Source: Pseudomonas agarici (GTDB lineage Bacteria > Pseudomonadota > Gammaproteobacteria > Pseudomonadales > Pseudomonadaceae). From it: 64,000 nt of DNA. The position numbers and the translations under genes are program-made. Location of the stretch: the NCBI RefSeq assembly GCF_900109755.1, contig NZ_FOAR01000016.1, positions 1-64,000 of the forward strand, read 5' to 3'. The notes below the pieces were generated by a model. That model was not told the origin of the DNA and did not search any database. It saw only the letters and a program-made list of their open reading frames with translations. This document shows, one piece after another, positions 1-7,977 of this stretch. How positions within the stretch are numbered: the stretch's first letter is position 1; the number at the start of each line of letters is the position of its first letter.

Positions 1-777
1 CCTTGGCGTCTAACTCTGCCAGATAAAAAAGAAAAAATCCATGCGCAAGTCAGCAGTTGTGAAGCGGTTGTTAATGTCTATCCAAATGCAATAGCGGTGG
101 GTGGGCCTTCGGGAACTAGCGATACAGGTTCAAGCGGAATTTTAGGGATTTTACTTTCTATTGTCGGTGTTGTCATGGGGATAGTGGCGATAACCCCTTT
201 CGAGTTTGATATATTATCAGCGCTTGCTCTGTTTTTTTTGCTTGTGCCAAGCCTATATTGTTTGTCCTTTTTTATAAGGATTACCTTTTTCTCATTTCGC
301 GACCTGCCTGCGCTTTTTAATAAAGCATCACGGACAGTAACTATAACAAAGCCGCGATTTATCTCGTTTTTAAAATTTTGGCAGTTAGGTGGAATTGACA
401 GGGTTGTTACCTACTCATGGGATACCGTTCATGCGCGCACCTATAAAACCCTGCAAATGATGGGCGAGACTGCTCGTGAGTCTTATAGCTTGACCCTGTT
501 GTGCGCTGATCCAGATAATCCACGTCTCTTTAAAGACTTTACCTATCTCGGTCATGTAGAAAGCTGGGAGGACGCTACGCTTTGGCGTCTGTGGGAGCAT
601 ATCCGCCGTTATATGGAAGAAGATGGTCCGCCCCTGCAACCTGACGAAACACTGCGCACATCGGGTATCGGTAAACTACCGCAATTCCCCCAACATTTGA
701 TCGACGCTGCCGGTGGAGAAGCCTTGAGCATCCAGGAGATTGAACAACTCACCGGGTTCGATCATCGGCTCTGGTGA
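1..777 (+). CDS. DUF6708-family membrane protein, 5' end cut by window edge
   Basis: The frame is open from base 1 with no stop, so the gene starts outside the window; the GTG at 97 is only an internal candidate. The visible part is about 258 residues. Two hydrophobic segments lie close together (a Gly/Ile/Val-rich one just after the GTG, then one ending near base 290), followed by a soluble part with Trp-rich stretches such as WEDATLWRLWEHIRRYMEE. The overall pattern (paired membrane helices, then a soluble domain ending in a short Pro-rich tail) resembles DUF6708 proteins. I recall these near type VI secretion toxin genes, but the function is unknown. Base composition is lower in GC than the core genes to the right, fitting an accessory region that also holds the hcp operon. 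Confidence 0.6.
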   Translation, partial: PWRLTLPDKKEKIHAQVSSCEAVVNVYPNAIAVGGPSGTSDTGSSGILGILLSIVGVVMGIVAITPFEFDILSALALFFLLVPSLYCLSFFIRITFFSFRDLPALFNKASRTVTITKPRFISFLKFWQLGGIDRVVTYSWDTVHARTYKTLQMMGETARESYSLTLLCADPDNPRLFKDFTYLGHVESWEDATLWRLWEHIRRYMEEDGPPLQPDETLRTSGIGKLPQFPQHLIDAAGGEALSIQEIEQLTGFDHRLW

Positions 778-784
778 TCAGTCG

Positions 785-1030
785 ATGACAATGACGGTGC
801 CCACTCATAGGCCTGAACTATGCAATAGCGCAACCTTGTGGCTGAGTTCGCAACCAGAGGGTCATTGGCGCTTGCAAATGGTCATGAGCCAGGAAGCTCA
901 GCTACATTTATTGATTCCAGCGGTTCTGAAAGAAAAATTGCAGTGGAGCGCCGAGGTTTATTTGTACCATATCAATGGCACCAAGGAGTTGAATTCAGGG
1001 GAAAATTCGGAGAGGCGACAACTATCCTGA
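785..1030 (+). CDS. Small hypothetical ORF (81 aa), doubtful
   Basis: An ATG at 785, eight bases after the stop of the DUF6708 gene, opens an 81-codon frame. The protein is soluble, rich in Leu and Gln, with no motif I recognise. It overlaps in another frame the start of the DUF2628-like remnant. It could be a real small gene coupled to the gene before it, or the fossil of a longer one. Ribosome-binding signal is weak. I keep it only because it is the best frame in this stretch. Confidence 0.25.
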   Translation: MTMTVPTHRPELCNSATLWLSSQPEGHWRLQMVMSQEAQLHLLIPAVLKEKLQWSAEVYLYHINGTKELNSGENSERRQLS

Positions 1031-1200
1031 CACCGGGGGCACCGAACGACCCGCACTATAACCCAGCCCTCAAAGCGAGGCCGACCTTCGGCAAAAAGGT
1101 ACTGATCAACACGAATATCATCGCCTTCTTCTTTGGCCCGATCTATCTGTTCGTGCTGGGCCTGTGGAAGAAGAACCTGGCGCTGATTGGCATCATGTAA
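1018..1200 (+). pseudogene. Truncated DUF2628-family membrane protein
   Basis: This frame can be read from about 838, but only the part from about 1018 looks like a gene: it has the GC-ending codons of core Pseudomonas genes and encodes a tail containing FGKKVLINTNIIAFFFGP and LFVLGLWKKNLALIGIM. This is the typical first membrane segment of DUF2628 proteins. Intact members continue with further membrane helices; here a stop (TAA at 1198) falls directly after that segment, and the expected N-terminal part is in a different base-composition context. I read it as a gene fragment left at the edge of an inserted accessory block. Confidence 0.5.
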
Positions 1201-1270
1201 TCTCAATATGAGTGAGCATGATTGCTAATAAAGAAATACCTCCTATTTTTTTGGAGGGAAATAAGTGGGA

Positions 1271-1639
1271 TTAACTTGCGCATAATTGAATAAACAAAGC
1301 CAGCGCTATTAAAAGAATAATCTGCACGGTCCAAGGAATCGTAAGCAAGTATTTAAATTTTACAGGGAAGCGTTCGATCTCATTTATATCCACTAAGCCC
1401 CTTTTTTCTCCTAGACTTGGTATCCAGAGGTAAAAATAAATCATGTTGCAACGCATAGTCTTTCCCAGAAGCCCTGCGCTCGAAAAAACCCGTTTATTTT
1501 GCTCTACAAATAGGCAGTTTGTAAGGCAATGTTCAAACTTCTCGGTATAGGCGTGAGCCACATAAAAAGAAATGCACATTGTGATCACGATGGATAAAAT
1601 AATGATCGTCGCTATCAGTCCAGGATCCACGTTGGTCAT
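1271..1639 (-). CDS. Putative immunity protein of the Hcp-linked effector (membrane protein, 122 aa)
   Basis: This small protein has one membrane helix near residues 8-30 and a second near 92-119, with a basic, Cys-containing loop between them. Its start codon overlaps the stop of the upstream effector gene in an ATGA arrangement (1636-1639), so the two are translationally coupled. Known type VI pore-forming effectors are paired with small inner-membrane immunity proteins, and the position (hcp, effector, membrane protein) matches. The immunity role is inference from position and topology; I recognise no family. Low GC supports horizontal origin. Confidence 0.55.
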   Translation of the reverse strand: MTNVDPGLIATIIILSIVITMCISFYVAHAYTEKFEHCLTNCLFVEQNKRVFSSAGLLGKTMRCNMIYFYLWIPSLGEKRGLVDINEIERFPVKFKYLLTIPWTVQIILLIALALFIQLCAS

Positions 1640-2610
1640 GGGCTTGTCTGCCTGTATAGATAGTCACCCATCAACTCACCGCCTTTAGTCCCCAGCGCAC
1701 CTCCCGCCATACCACCGGCAGCCCCCCCGATTACTGCACAAGCTAATGCAGCACCTCCGCCTGTGGGTATGCTTAACCCAACACATATTATTCCCGCAAG
1801 ACCACTACCAACCGTCCCACCTAGCGCTCCGCCACCCAGACTCCCCAGCAGTGAGCCACCCTCAACATATGTAGCCTTTTTGCACTCTTGTTCTCTGCCC
1901 AATGTACAAGCTTTATGGATCGACAAACCGGTGGATGCTACGTCTAAAGCCGTGCCTATATAAGCTCCTCTCTTTGCTAGTTTAGCGGCTTTAGCGACTC
2001 CAGAAACTTTATCTGCATATCCAGATATTTCACCTGTGTGCATGTAGCTAGAGGTGGAGATTCCCAAAAGCCTTTTAATTGAACCTTCCTTACGTAACCC
2101 CGAACCGTAAGACGCCATGTTTGATAGTTGCTTATCCAGTTTCAAGAAAAGGGCGGTTCGTTTTGCATAGAACGTGTCGCGGGCTGACATAGAACCTGAT
2201 CCGAGGTGCTCTCTATGTAACTTTTCTATGTCATCGAGCGTGGTCTTGATGGCGTTCAGGTGCTTGTTCCATCCGTCGGTTATAGCACCCACACCGATGG
2301 AGGCATTTGAAAGAAGGCTTTGCAATAGTTCAAAGTTATCCAGAAAATAATCATCCGCCTCCGCGCCGTTACTTAGCAAGTCCGTATGGACTTGGCTGGC
2401 TTTACCCATCATGTAGGCTTCTTGGCTGGTGCAGGAGGGGGTAGATGAATCACCTAAAATTACAAGCTCACCCGCGAGTACAACACTTCCTGCTATATGG
2501 GCATTAAGGATGTTGAATTTGGCTTTCGAATTTTTGGAAAGCGCGATATTTGCCTTAAGGGTTTCGAAGTTTTGCGTTTTGGAGTTGATGAAAGACTGAA
2601 CTTCGGACAT
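1636..2610 (-). CDS. Putative Hcp-dependent pore-forming type VI effector (324 aa)
   Basis: The N-terminal ~200 residues are soluble and mostly helical, without a signal peptide. Residues ~250-315 form a striking glycine zipper (repeats of GGxLLGSLGGGALGG and GGAAGGMAGGALG type) interrupted by hydrophobic stretches, followed by a short polar tail. Glycine zippers of this kind occur in membrane-inserting toxins; the Hcp-associated effector Tse4 of P. aeruginosa is a much shorter example. The gene lies 9 bp downstream of hcp and overlaps a small membrane-protein gene downstream, the usual layout of an Hcp-carried effector with its immunity gene. The C-terminal zipper could also be a structural membrane anchor. 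Toxin activity is inference. Confidence 0.55.
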   Translation of the reverse strand: MSEVQSFINSKTQNFETLKANIALSKNSKAKFNILNAHIAGSVVLAGELVILGDSSTPSCTSQEAYMMGKASQVHTDLLSNGAEADDYFLDNFELLQSLLSNASIGVGAITDGWNKHLNAIKTTLDDIEKLHREHLGSGSMSARDTFYAKRTALFLKLDKQLSNMASYGSGLRKEGSIKRLLGISTSSYMHTGEISGYADKVSGVAKAAKLAKRGAYIGTALDVASTGLSIHKACTLGREQECKKATYVEGGSLLGSLGGGALGGTVGSGLAGIICVGLSIPTGGGAALACAVIGGAAGGMAGGALGTKGGELMGDYLYRQTSP

Positions 2611-2619
2611 GCCATCGCC

Positions 2620-3108
2620 TCATGAATATTTCTTATTGTCGATCCGATCCCATCCGCCGGTTACGTTACCGCCCGCGAGACCATCGCTGCGTTTTTGCAA
2701 GGTGTATGTGGTTTTAATACGACCGTAGTTCAGTTGCACAATTTCGATTGGCACGCCTGAGCTAGCGCTTTGGGAATAGTCAGCTATAATGACTTCTTCA
2801 AGTACTACTTCATAATATTTGAGTCTTTCGGAGCTTGCTCGGCAGAGCACTAGTTTCACCTCTTTGAGGTGCTGACCTGCACAGCTAGCCTCCATCAGCT
2901 TGCAACTGGCGCTGTCAAGATATTTTGTGAAGGTGAAGTTGCTCATTGTAGTTCGACCGGAGGACGCGCCTCCTGCCGAGCTGGCTGTTGCAGAAGTGCT
3001 TTGGCTAACGCCGAAGTTGTATCCAGTAACTTCGATCCATTTGCTGAACTTCTCGTCCAAAGCTTCGCCGGGAATTTCTGCGATCTGAATATAACCATCA
3101 AAAGCCAT
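2620..3108 (-). CDS. hcp: Hcp-family type VI secretion tube protein (162 aa)
   Basis: Hcp forms the hexameric ring stacked into the type VI secretion tube and carries small effectors in its lumen. The protein begins MAFDGYIQIAEIPGEALDEK and has the Hcp pattern of beta strands with FTFTKYLDSAS, a central strand pair, and a C-terminal region ending in GGWDRIDNKKYS. Length 162 aa matches the family. I chose the ATG at 3106-3108, preceded by AAGGAGAGG at good spacing, rather than the longer frame starting at 3162. No other structural type VI genes are in the window, so this is an orphan hcp island with its own cargo pair downstream (9 bp gap). Confidence 0.85.
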   Translation of the reverse strand: MAFDGYIQIAEIPGEALDEKFSKWIEVTGYNFGVSQSTSATASSAGGASSGRTTMSNFTFTKYLDSASCKLMEASCAGQHLKEVKLVLCRASSERLKYYEVVLEEVIIADYSQSASSGVPIEIVQLNYGRIKTTYTLQKRSDGLAGGNVTGGWDRIDNKKYS

Positions 3109-3566
3109 GTGTACCTCTCCTTGGTAAGTAGTAAGCAAGGTAAATTCTGATATTACGGACAACGTTTTTCTTTTGGGGTTCCGTAGGTCGGTGTCTATTT
3201 TCGTTCAATGAGCAATGGGAGGTTATAGCGGGTTTCGGCGAAGGATATCGGCGATATTGGGCACTGGCTCCCTAGGCGCTCCGGTTTACCGGAGCACTGG
3301 TCCGTGCTGTCGCAGGTTTATCCTGCGCCGTGTATTTATTCATATCCACCCCCTTTATTCTCCAGGGGCTGAAGCTGGGTATGGATTGTCAAGGCGTGCT
3401 GTCATTGAACCCCGTACCCACTTTCCCCGCAGATCGAAGCTCGCCAATCTCAGCAGCAGTGCTCCAAACGATGTTCTAGCGTCTTTTGGCTCACTGTAGC
3501 CGACCATGACGGACTCCTTGCGGTGCTTACACTTGAGCTTGATCCCTATGCGTTTTCTATCAGTCA
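3109..3566. other. Intergenic region with two tandem stem-loops
   Basis: No convincing gene. The left part is the hcp upstream region. Two perfect hairpins sit close together: gctccggt/accggagc at 3278-3295 and cgcagg/cctgcg at 3311-3327, both with TTTA-type loops and no T-run, so they are not plain terminators. A 70-codon minus-strand frame (3355-3567) touches the ankB stop as TAATG but shows no family features. Confidence 0.4.
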
Positions 3567-4205
3567 TTAGTTCCGTGCGCCGACCGCTTCCAACGCGGCG
3601 ACTGCGGCGTCGTTACCTTGCATTTGCACAATCATTTTCGCGCTATTTCCCTTCTTGTCCCGATGCCCAGGATCCGCACCGAGCTGCACAAGCTGTGCAA
3701 GCATGTCGAGACGGCCAAATAAGGCTGCGAATGACAACGCCGTTTGACCATTGTCGTTAGCCGCGTCGATCGGACATAAGTCGAGCAGGCGGCGGGCGAC
3801 GTGGATTTCGCCTTTGAACAACGCCCCCATCAGTGCAGTGTTGCCACTTTGATCAGCGATGCACGGATCGGCACCGGCAGTGAGCAATAGGTTCACCTCA
3901 TCAAGGTCGCCATGATAAGTAGCAAGCACCAATGCAGTGTATCCAGAGCCTGTGCGGGCGTTGACCGGAAAGCCGGCCTTGAGCAGCGCATCAGTGATGT
4001 CGGTACGGCCAGCACGGGCAGCGTCGAACCACTGGCTGTCATAAATATGCGGGTTGACCCGCTGCTGGCTGTCGGTCTGCAGGGCTTCTGCTGTTTTTGG
4101 CAGCCATAAATTGGGAAAGAACAGGTGCATGGCCCGATAACCTGCTACCACAAGCAGGACCATGAGCAGCGCAGCTATGTAGCGTGTTCTGCGAGTAACT
4201 ATCAT
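3567..4205 (-). CDS. ankB: Ankyrin-repeat protein AnkB, partner of KatB
   Basis: The 212-aa protein has an N-terminal membrane segment (residues ~9-24) and then about four ankyrin repeats (~60-205), seen as repeated TALxxA..G.LDxxxLLLxxGAD patterns. In P. aeruginosa, ankB is co-transcribed downstream of katB and its product is needed for full KatB activity and peroxide resistance, probably as an inner-membrane scaffold facing the periplasm. Here the gene lies 63 bp downstream of the catalase on the same strand, so the same operon is likely. The gap contains an inverted repeat of the sequence gacaacctgtcatgc, which may be a processing or attenuation structure. Confidence 0.85.
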   Translation of the reverse strand: MIVTRRTRYIAALLMVLLVVAGYRAMHLFFPNLWLPKTAEALQTDSQQRVNPHIYDSQWFDAARAGRTDITDALLKAGFPVNARTGSGYTALVLATYHGDLDEVNLLLTAGADPCIADQSGNTALMGALFKGEIHVARRLLDLCPIDAANDNGQTALSFAALFGRLDMLAQLVQLGADPGHRDKKGNSAKMIVQMQGNDAAVAALEAVGARN

Positions 4206-4268
4206 AAGAGCCCCTCCCTCTCAGACAACCTGTCATGCCTTGCATGACAGGTTGTCAATACACGGCAC

Positions 4269-5795
4269 TCAGTCCTGAAGTGCCTTGGCTGCAGTTTCGA
4301 CACGACTCAGGTCCGCATGCGTGGCTTTGGCCAGGCGCGTCCCATAATCCGCATCAGCCTTGTAGAAATAAGAGAGCATGGCGTATTTGTTTGCCTCGTT
4401 AGAAACGTGATTCAGATCACCGCTCAATGCCTCCACCAGAAACTCCTGCTCTTTGCTGGGGAGAGCCCGGTAATACTCACCTGCTTGCAGGAAGTTAGCG
4501 GTTTTTTTCAGGGCCAGTTGTTGCGTGACGCCGCTGACTGGAGTGCTTGCATATTTATACTGCGGGTCCTGCGCAAGCTCATTGATACCTGACGGCTCGA
4601 AGTTTATCTCGCCAGTGCGGCCGCTGCTGTTCATCGCGCCATCCTGCGAGTTGTTACTCACTTTGTTCAGCGGACGGTTAACAGAGATCTGTTGGTAGTT
4701 AGTACCAAGGCGGTACATTTGCGTATCGGCGTAGGAAAACAATCGCCCTTGCAGCATGCGGTCCTCGGAACCTTCAATTCCCGGCACCAATCGAGAAGGG
4801 GCGAAGGCCGATTCTTCGGTAGACTCGAAGTAGTTTTCCGGGACTTTATTCAGGGTCAGTGTACCGACCTTCTGCTCAGGCACCCCCGTCCAGATTTTCG
4901 TGTCATCCAGAGCGTTGAATGCGAATTTACTGAGCTCGCCCGGCGTCAAAGTCTGGATATACAGATCCCATTTTGGATAATCGCCCTTCTTGATCGCACC
5001 GTACAGGTCGTTCGTCATGAGGTTCCAGTCCTTGCCGATGGCCTCAGCAATCTGCTTGGGCTCGAAACCGTGAACGCCCTGCTGGCTCTTCCAGGCAAAC
5101 TTAACGTAATGCACCTCGCCATTGGCGTTGATGAACTTAAAGGCGTGGACCGCCGAACCATTCATGTGCCGATAGGAATCGGGCATGCCCTCCAGCGAAT
5201 ACATGCGAGTGAGCATGTTGGTCGCCTCCGGACTATGAGCGAAGAAGTCGAATGCCAGGTTGGGGTCTTGCACCCCAGTCACCGCACTGGGTTTGTTCGC
5301 GTGTACGAAGTCGGGAAATTTGATGGCGTCACGGATAAAGAACACCGGAACGTTAATCCCGACCATGTCCCAGTTGCCTTGACTGGTGTAGAACTTGACC
5401 GCAAACCCACGTGGATCACGGGCCTGTTCCGGCGAACCGCGGTATCCCATCACCGTACTGAAACGTACAAAAACCGGAGTTTTGGTGCCCGGTTTGAATA
5501 CCTCTGCCCGGGTCAAATCCTGGATATCCGTCGAGGCCTGGAAATCACCAAAAGCGCCAGTACCTCGGGCGTGCACTACGCGTTCGGGAATGCGTTCCCG
5601 GTCAAAGCGCTGCAGCTTCTCGATCAAATGACTATCTTGAAGGAGCACAGGACCATCGGCACCTGCAGTTTGCGAATTTTGATTATCTCCCACCGGTGCA
5701 CCCGAATCGCGTGAGAGGTTATCGGCGCCAAACGCGGTGGAGCTAAGGCCAGCGATCAGCACACATAATGGCAACACGGAAATTTTGCTAGGCAT
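4269..5795 (-). CDS. katB: Periplasmic monofunctional heme catalase KatB
   Basis: It dismutates hydrogen peroxide to water and oxygen. Residues 1-23 are a Sec signal peptide ending AFG, so the enzyme is exported, as for P. aeruginosa KatB (513 aa; here 508). Catalytic His75 lies in VVHARG, Asn148 in GINVPVFF, and the proximal heme ligand Tyr355 in RLFSYADTQMYRLG. The small-subunit length places it among clade 3-type catalases. A clear AAGGGAA ribosome site precedes the ATG at 5795. ankB follows 63 bp downstream. KatB in Pseudomonas is peroxide-induced through OxyR; an OxyR-like motif is visible about 85 bp upstream. Confidence 0.93.
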   Translation of the reverse strand: MPSKISVLPLCVLIAGLSSTAFGADNLSRDSGAPVGDNQNSQTAGADGPVLLQDSHLIEKLQRFDRERIPERVVHARGTGAFGDFQASTDIQDLTRAEVFKPGTKTPVFVRFSTVMGYRGSPEQARDPRGFAVKFYTSQGNWDMVGINVPVFFIRDAIKFPDFVHANKPSAVTGVQDPNLAFDFFAHSPEATNMLTRMYSLEGMPDSYRHMNGSAVHAFKFINANGEVHYVKFAWKSQQGVHGFEPKQIAEAIGKDWNLMTNDLYGAIKKGDYPKWDLYIQTLTPGELSKFAFNALDDTKIWTGVPEQKVGTLTLNKVPENYFESTEESAFAPSRLVPGIEGSEDRMLQGRLFSYADTQMYRLGTNYQQISVNRPLNKVSNNSQDGAMNSSGRTGEINFEPSGINELAQDPQYKYASTPVSGVTQQLALKKTANFLQAGEYYRALPSKEQEFLVEALSGDLNHVSNEANKYAMLSYFYKADADYGTRLAKATHADLSRVETAAKALQD

Positions 5796-5857
5796 TGCAG
5801 GTTCCCTTTATTTTGGGTTTGGTCAAAGAGAATGACCGTTAAAAACCAGGCGAGCCA

Positions 5858-5894
5858 TCTCGTCATATTTATGGCATCAATAGGAAACCGCTAT
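5858..5894. promoter_or_regulatory. Possible OxyR site upstream of katB
   Basis: The motif ATAG-N7-CTAT occurs exactly at 5880-5894, with a TTAT tetranucleotide N7 further out at 5869-5872. OxyR recognises four ATAG/CTAT-type elements spaced by 7 bases; here two are perfect, one is 3 of 4 and the outermost is poor. Its distance of about 85-100 bp from the katB start suits an activator site. Confidence 0.45.
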
Positions 5895-6411
5895 CGGGGA
5901 ATTGAGGGAACGGTGTGTCGCGTAGGCGCGCAATCTGGACACAAGGTGGAGGGATTCATCAAAGCCTTCGAAATCAAAGTAGCCAAACTACCAAATACGC
6001 ATTTTGCTTTTTTGCTTTCATGGAACACCATACAGACATGATTATTTCTAAATAGCCCATTTATTAAAGAAGCCTTCATAAATTCACGATCGCAAACCGA
6101 CATTTATCAGCGCCTATACTCCCCTTACTAGGCCAGCTACTCCAGCAACATGTGTAGGATCAACAAAGTGCAATGATCAATATGAAATTGAATTACCGGC
6201 AAAGAAATACCTTTAAGCTTACGTGCGGTGTTTTCTAAAAGCGTTAGTTGTTGCTCGAAAGTCATCTTGCGAAACAGGTTTCCAGTGTGCGGGCATAGCG
6301 TCAGCGCCGACACGATAAGGCTGGAGCTGGAAAGCAAGCCGCCGATAGCCTGTTCCTTACAAGCCGCCAACCTCTGCGCAGCCTTCGCCTATCCCTGTGT
6401 ATCCCTTGTCG
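5895..6411. other. AT-rich intergenic region, no gene supported
   Basis: Between the katB regulatory region and the candidate RNA at 6412 there is only low-GC sequence. A 77-codon minus-strand frame at 6137-6370 has no ribosome site or recognisable motif. I see nothing else. Confidence 0.4.
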
Positions 6412-6503
6412 TATAATCCGCCAGCATGTCACAGATTCTATGGAGCTCTACAGTTTCCCTCGGCACCAAAACTGAAAACCTACTTGATTTTCAAGGTTTT
6501 TTC
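6412..6503 (+). ncRNA. Candidate short RNA or leader with terminator
   Basis: A consensus TATAAT lies at 6412-6417. About 60 bases further is a terminator-like structure: aaaacc (6475-6480), an inner ttga/tcaa hairpin, and ggtttttt (6495-6502). Together they would give an RNA of about 80 nt ending 54 bases before the gene at 6557, either a free small RNA or an attenuated leader. The -35 region is poor. No known RNA family was recognised. Confidence 0.35.
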
Positions 6504-6556
6504 CGCGCACAAAATAGCAATCATTCACCGCACACGACGACAGAGAAGCTTGCACC

Positions 6557-6886
6557 ATGAAATCATCACTGGAGACCACCGCCCTTTTTGCGCTCAAGCT
6601 GGCTTATGAAACCGACGGCCAGAGCCCGCTTTTGCGCGATGATCCGGTCATGAGCGACTACCAGAAGGACGTGTTTGAGTTACTGGTACGCAACCGCGAT
6701 GTTGACGCTATCCAACTGAAGGTCAATGCGTGTGTAGCCGTGGCGCTGGATGCCGTGGGCGGAACGGACAAACCCCTCGGGCGCGAGTTGCAGAGGCTGG
6801 CTACGGACTTCAGCAAGGCACGAACGACCGAGGAGCTGAGTGCCCCGCTTATCGTGCTCAAGGACTATTTGAAAGACATTCAGTGA
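6557..6886 (+). CDS. Hypothetical protein (109 aa)
   Basis: A soluble, mostly helical acidic protein with no signal peptide or membrane segment. It starts MKSSLETTALFALKLAYETD and ends LKDYLKDIQ; I recognise no motif. Codon usage is typical of the genome, and it has its own upstream TATAAT (6412), with a possible terminator between promoter and gene, so expression may be attenuated. It stands alone between katB and the formate dehydrogenase operon. Confidence 0.6.
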   Translation: MKSSLETTALFALKLAYETDGQSPLLRDDPVMSDYQKDVFELLVRNRDVDAIQLKVNACVAVALDAVGGTDKPLGRELQRLATDFSKARTTEELSAPLIVLKDYLKDIQ

Positions 6887-7134
6887 TGGTTTCCCACAAC
6901 TGACGAATGATCGACTCAATAGAGTGCTCCGAACGAGAGAGCAAAAGGGTAATACTTGAATCTTTGAGAACAAAAGCCTGAAACAAACGCTCATTGTGTT
7001 ACCACATTAATCAACATACATCAGTGGAAGGCTATCACTGTGGTATTTCCGGAAGTCTTCGGTTACCCCCGAATATGGCAAGCGGTAAAACGTCTCAGCA
7101 AAACGAATGCTCACGTTGATGCGCTCAGTGAGAC
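6887..7134. other. Intergenic region, possible RNA upstream part
   Basis: No gene. The stretch contains small stems (cagtg/cactg at about 7022-7040) and leads into the strong hairpin and terminator at 7135-7191, so a short transcript may cross it. No good promoter was identified. Confidence 0.3.
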
Positions 7135-7191
7135 CCACAAGCCTGCGGTAAGCAGACTTGTGGAAAAACCGCCCTACTAAGGCGTTTTTTT
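7135..7191 (+). terminator. Hairpin followed by rho-independent terminator
   Basis: Arms ccacaag-c-ctgc (7135-7146) and gcag-a-cttgtgg (7152-7163) form an 11-bp stem with one mismatch. Directly after it, cgcc/ggcg (7170-7184) with flanking A5 and T7 forms a terminator that could work in both directions. The nearest plus-strand gene ends 250 bp upstream, so it may end a separate small transcript. Bases 7192-7500 beyond it hold only the fds leader, in which I see no clear promoter. Confidence 0.6.
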
Positions 7192-7500
7192 ATCTCGATT
7201 TTTTCGGCCTCCCCTCCTCGCCCATCCCCCCAGCCACATCCTTCTATACTCAACGACGGTCGCAGAAAGAACCGTGCAGGTCGCTTTGGTGTCGATGAGC
7301 CCAAGACTGCGTGGCAAGCTGCCCTTTATACCCTGAAGAGGTGCGGCAACGATCGCACCGGGCACAACAAGATGCCCGCCCGGGGTGCCTGGCCAACGGT
7401 CGACAATGCCACGATACCGTGACGTGGCGTGAATGCCGCAGCCGATACTTTCGGACAACCGACAACCTTGTGGTTTGTCCGTGACCATGAGGAATGCCGT

Positions 7501-7977
7501 ATGCCTGATGAGATGCTGCACCTGCCTATGGTTAACAGCCTGCTGGAGTGCCATAAAGGCTCCCCCGGCGCACTGTTGCCGATCCTGCATGAGATTCAGG
7601 CGAACATCGGTTATATCCCCGATGTCGCCGTCCCCGAAATAGCCCACGCCCTCAACCAGAGCCAGGCCGAGGTACGCGGGGTGATCAGCTTCTACCATGA
7701 CTTCCGTACCGCGCCACCGGCCCGGCATATCCTGCGCTTGTGCCGGGCCGAGTCCTGCCAGAGCCGTGGCGCCGAGCAGCTCGCCGCGCAACTGCGCGAA
7801 CGCCTGCAACTGGACGACCATGGCAGCAGCGCCGACGGCAATATCAGCCTGCGCCCGGTCTATTGCCTCGGCGCCTGCGCCTGCTCGCCCGCCTTGGAGC
7901 TGGATGGTCAGGTGCATGCGCGGCTCAGCGCCGAACGCCTGGATGCCCTGCTCGATGCCTGCCAGGAGGGCTCATGA
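7501..7977 (+). CDS. fdsG: NAD-dependent formate dehydrogenase gamma subunit FdsG
   Basis: A NuoE-like [2Fe-2S] subunit of the soluble NAD-linked molybdenum formate dehydrogenase; with FdsB it passes electrons from the Mo subunit to NAD+. The thioredoxin-like fold carries four Cys ligands: LCRAESCQSRG and, later, YCLGACACSPA. I start at the ATG at 7501 because GAGGAA sits 6 bases upstream; this gives 158 aa, normal for the family. The longer frame from 7429 lacks a ribosome site. Its TGA overlaps the fdsB start, making the first joint of a tightly coupled fdsGBAD operon. Confidence 0.9.
   Translation: MPDEMLHLPMVNSLLECHKGSPGALLPILHEIQANIGYIPDVAVPEIAHALNQSQAEVRGVISFYHDFRTAPPARHILRLCRAESCQSRGAEQLAAQLRERLQLDDHGSSADGNISLRPVYCLGACACSPALELDGQVHARLSAERLDALLDACQEGS

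Noticed and set aside
3355-3567. 70-codon minus-strand frame joined to the ankB stop as TAATG
   Set aside because: The junction suggests coupling, but the protein has no recognisable feature and the region contains hairpins; kept only as a note.
4692-5714. 340-codon plus-strand frame across katB
   Set aside because: Antisense to the catalase, which has all catalytic residues.
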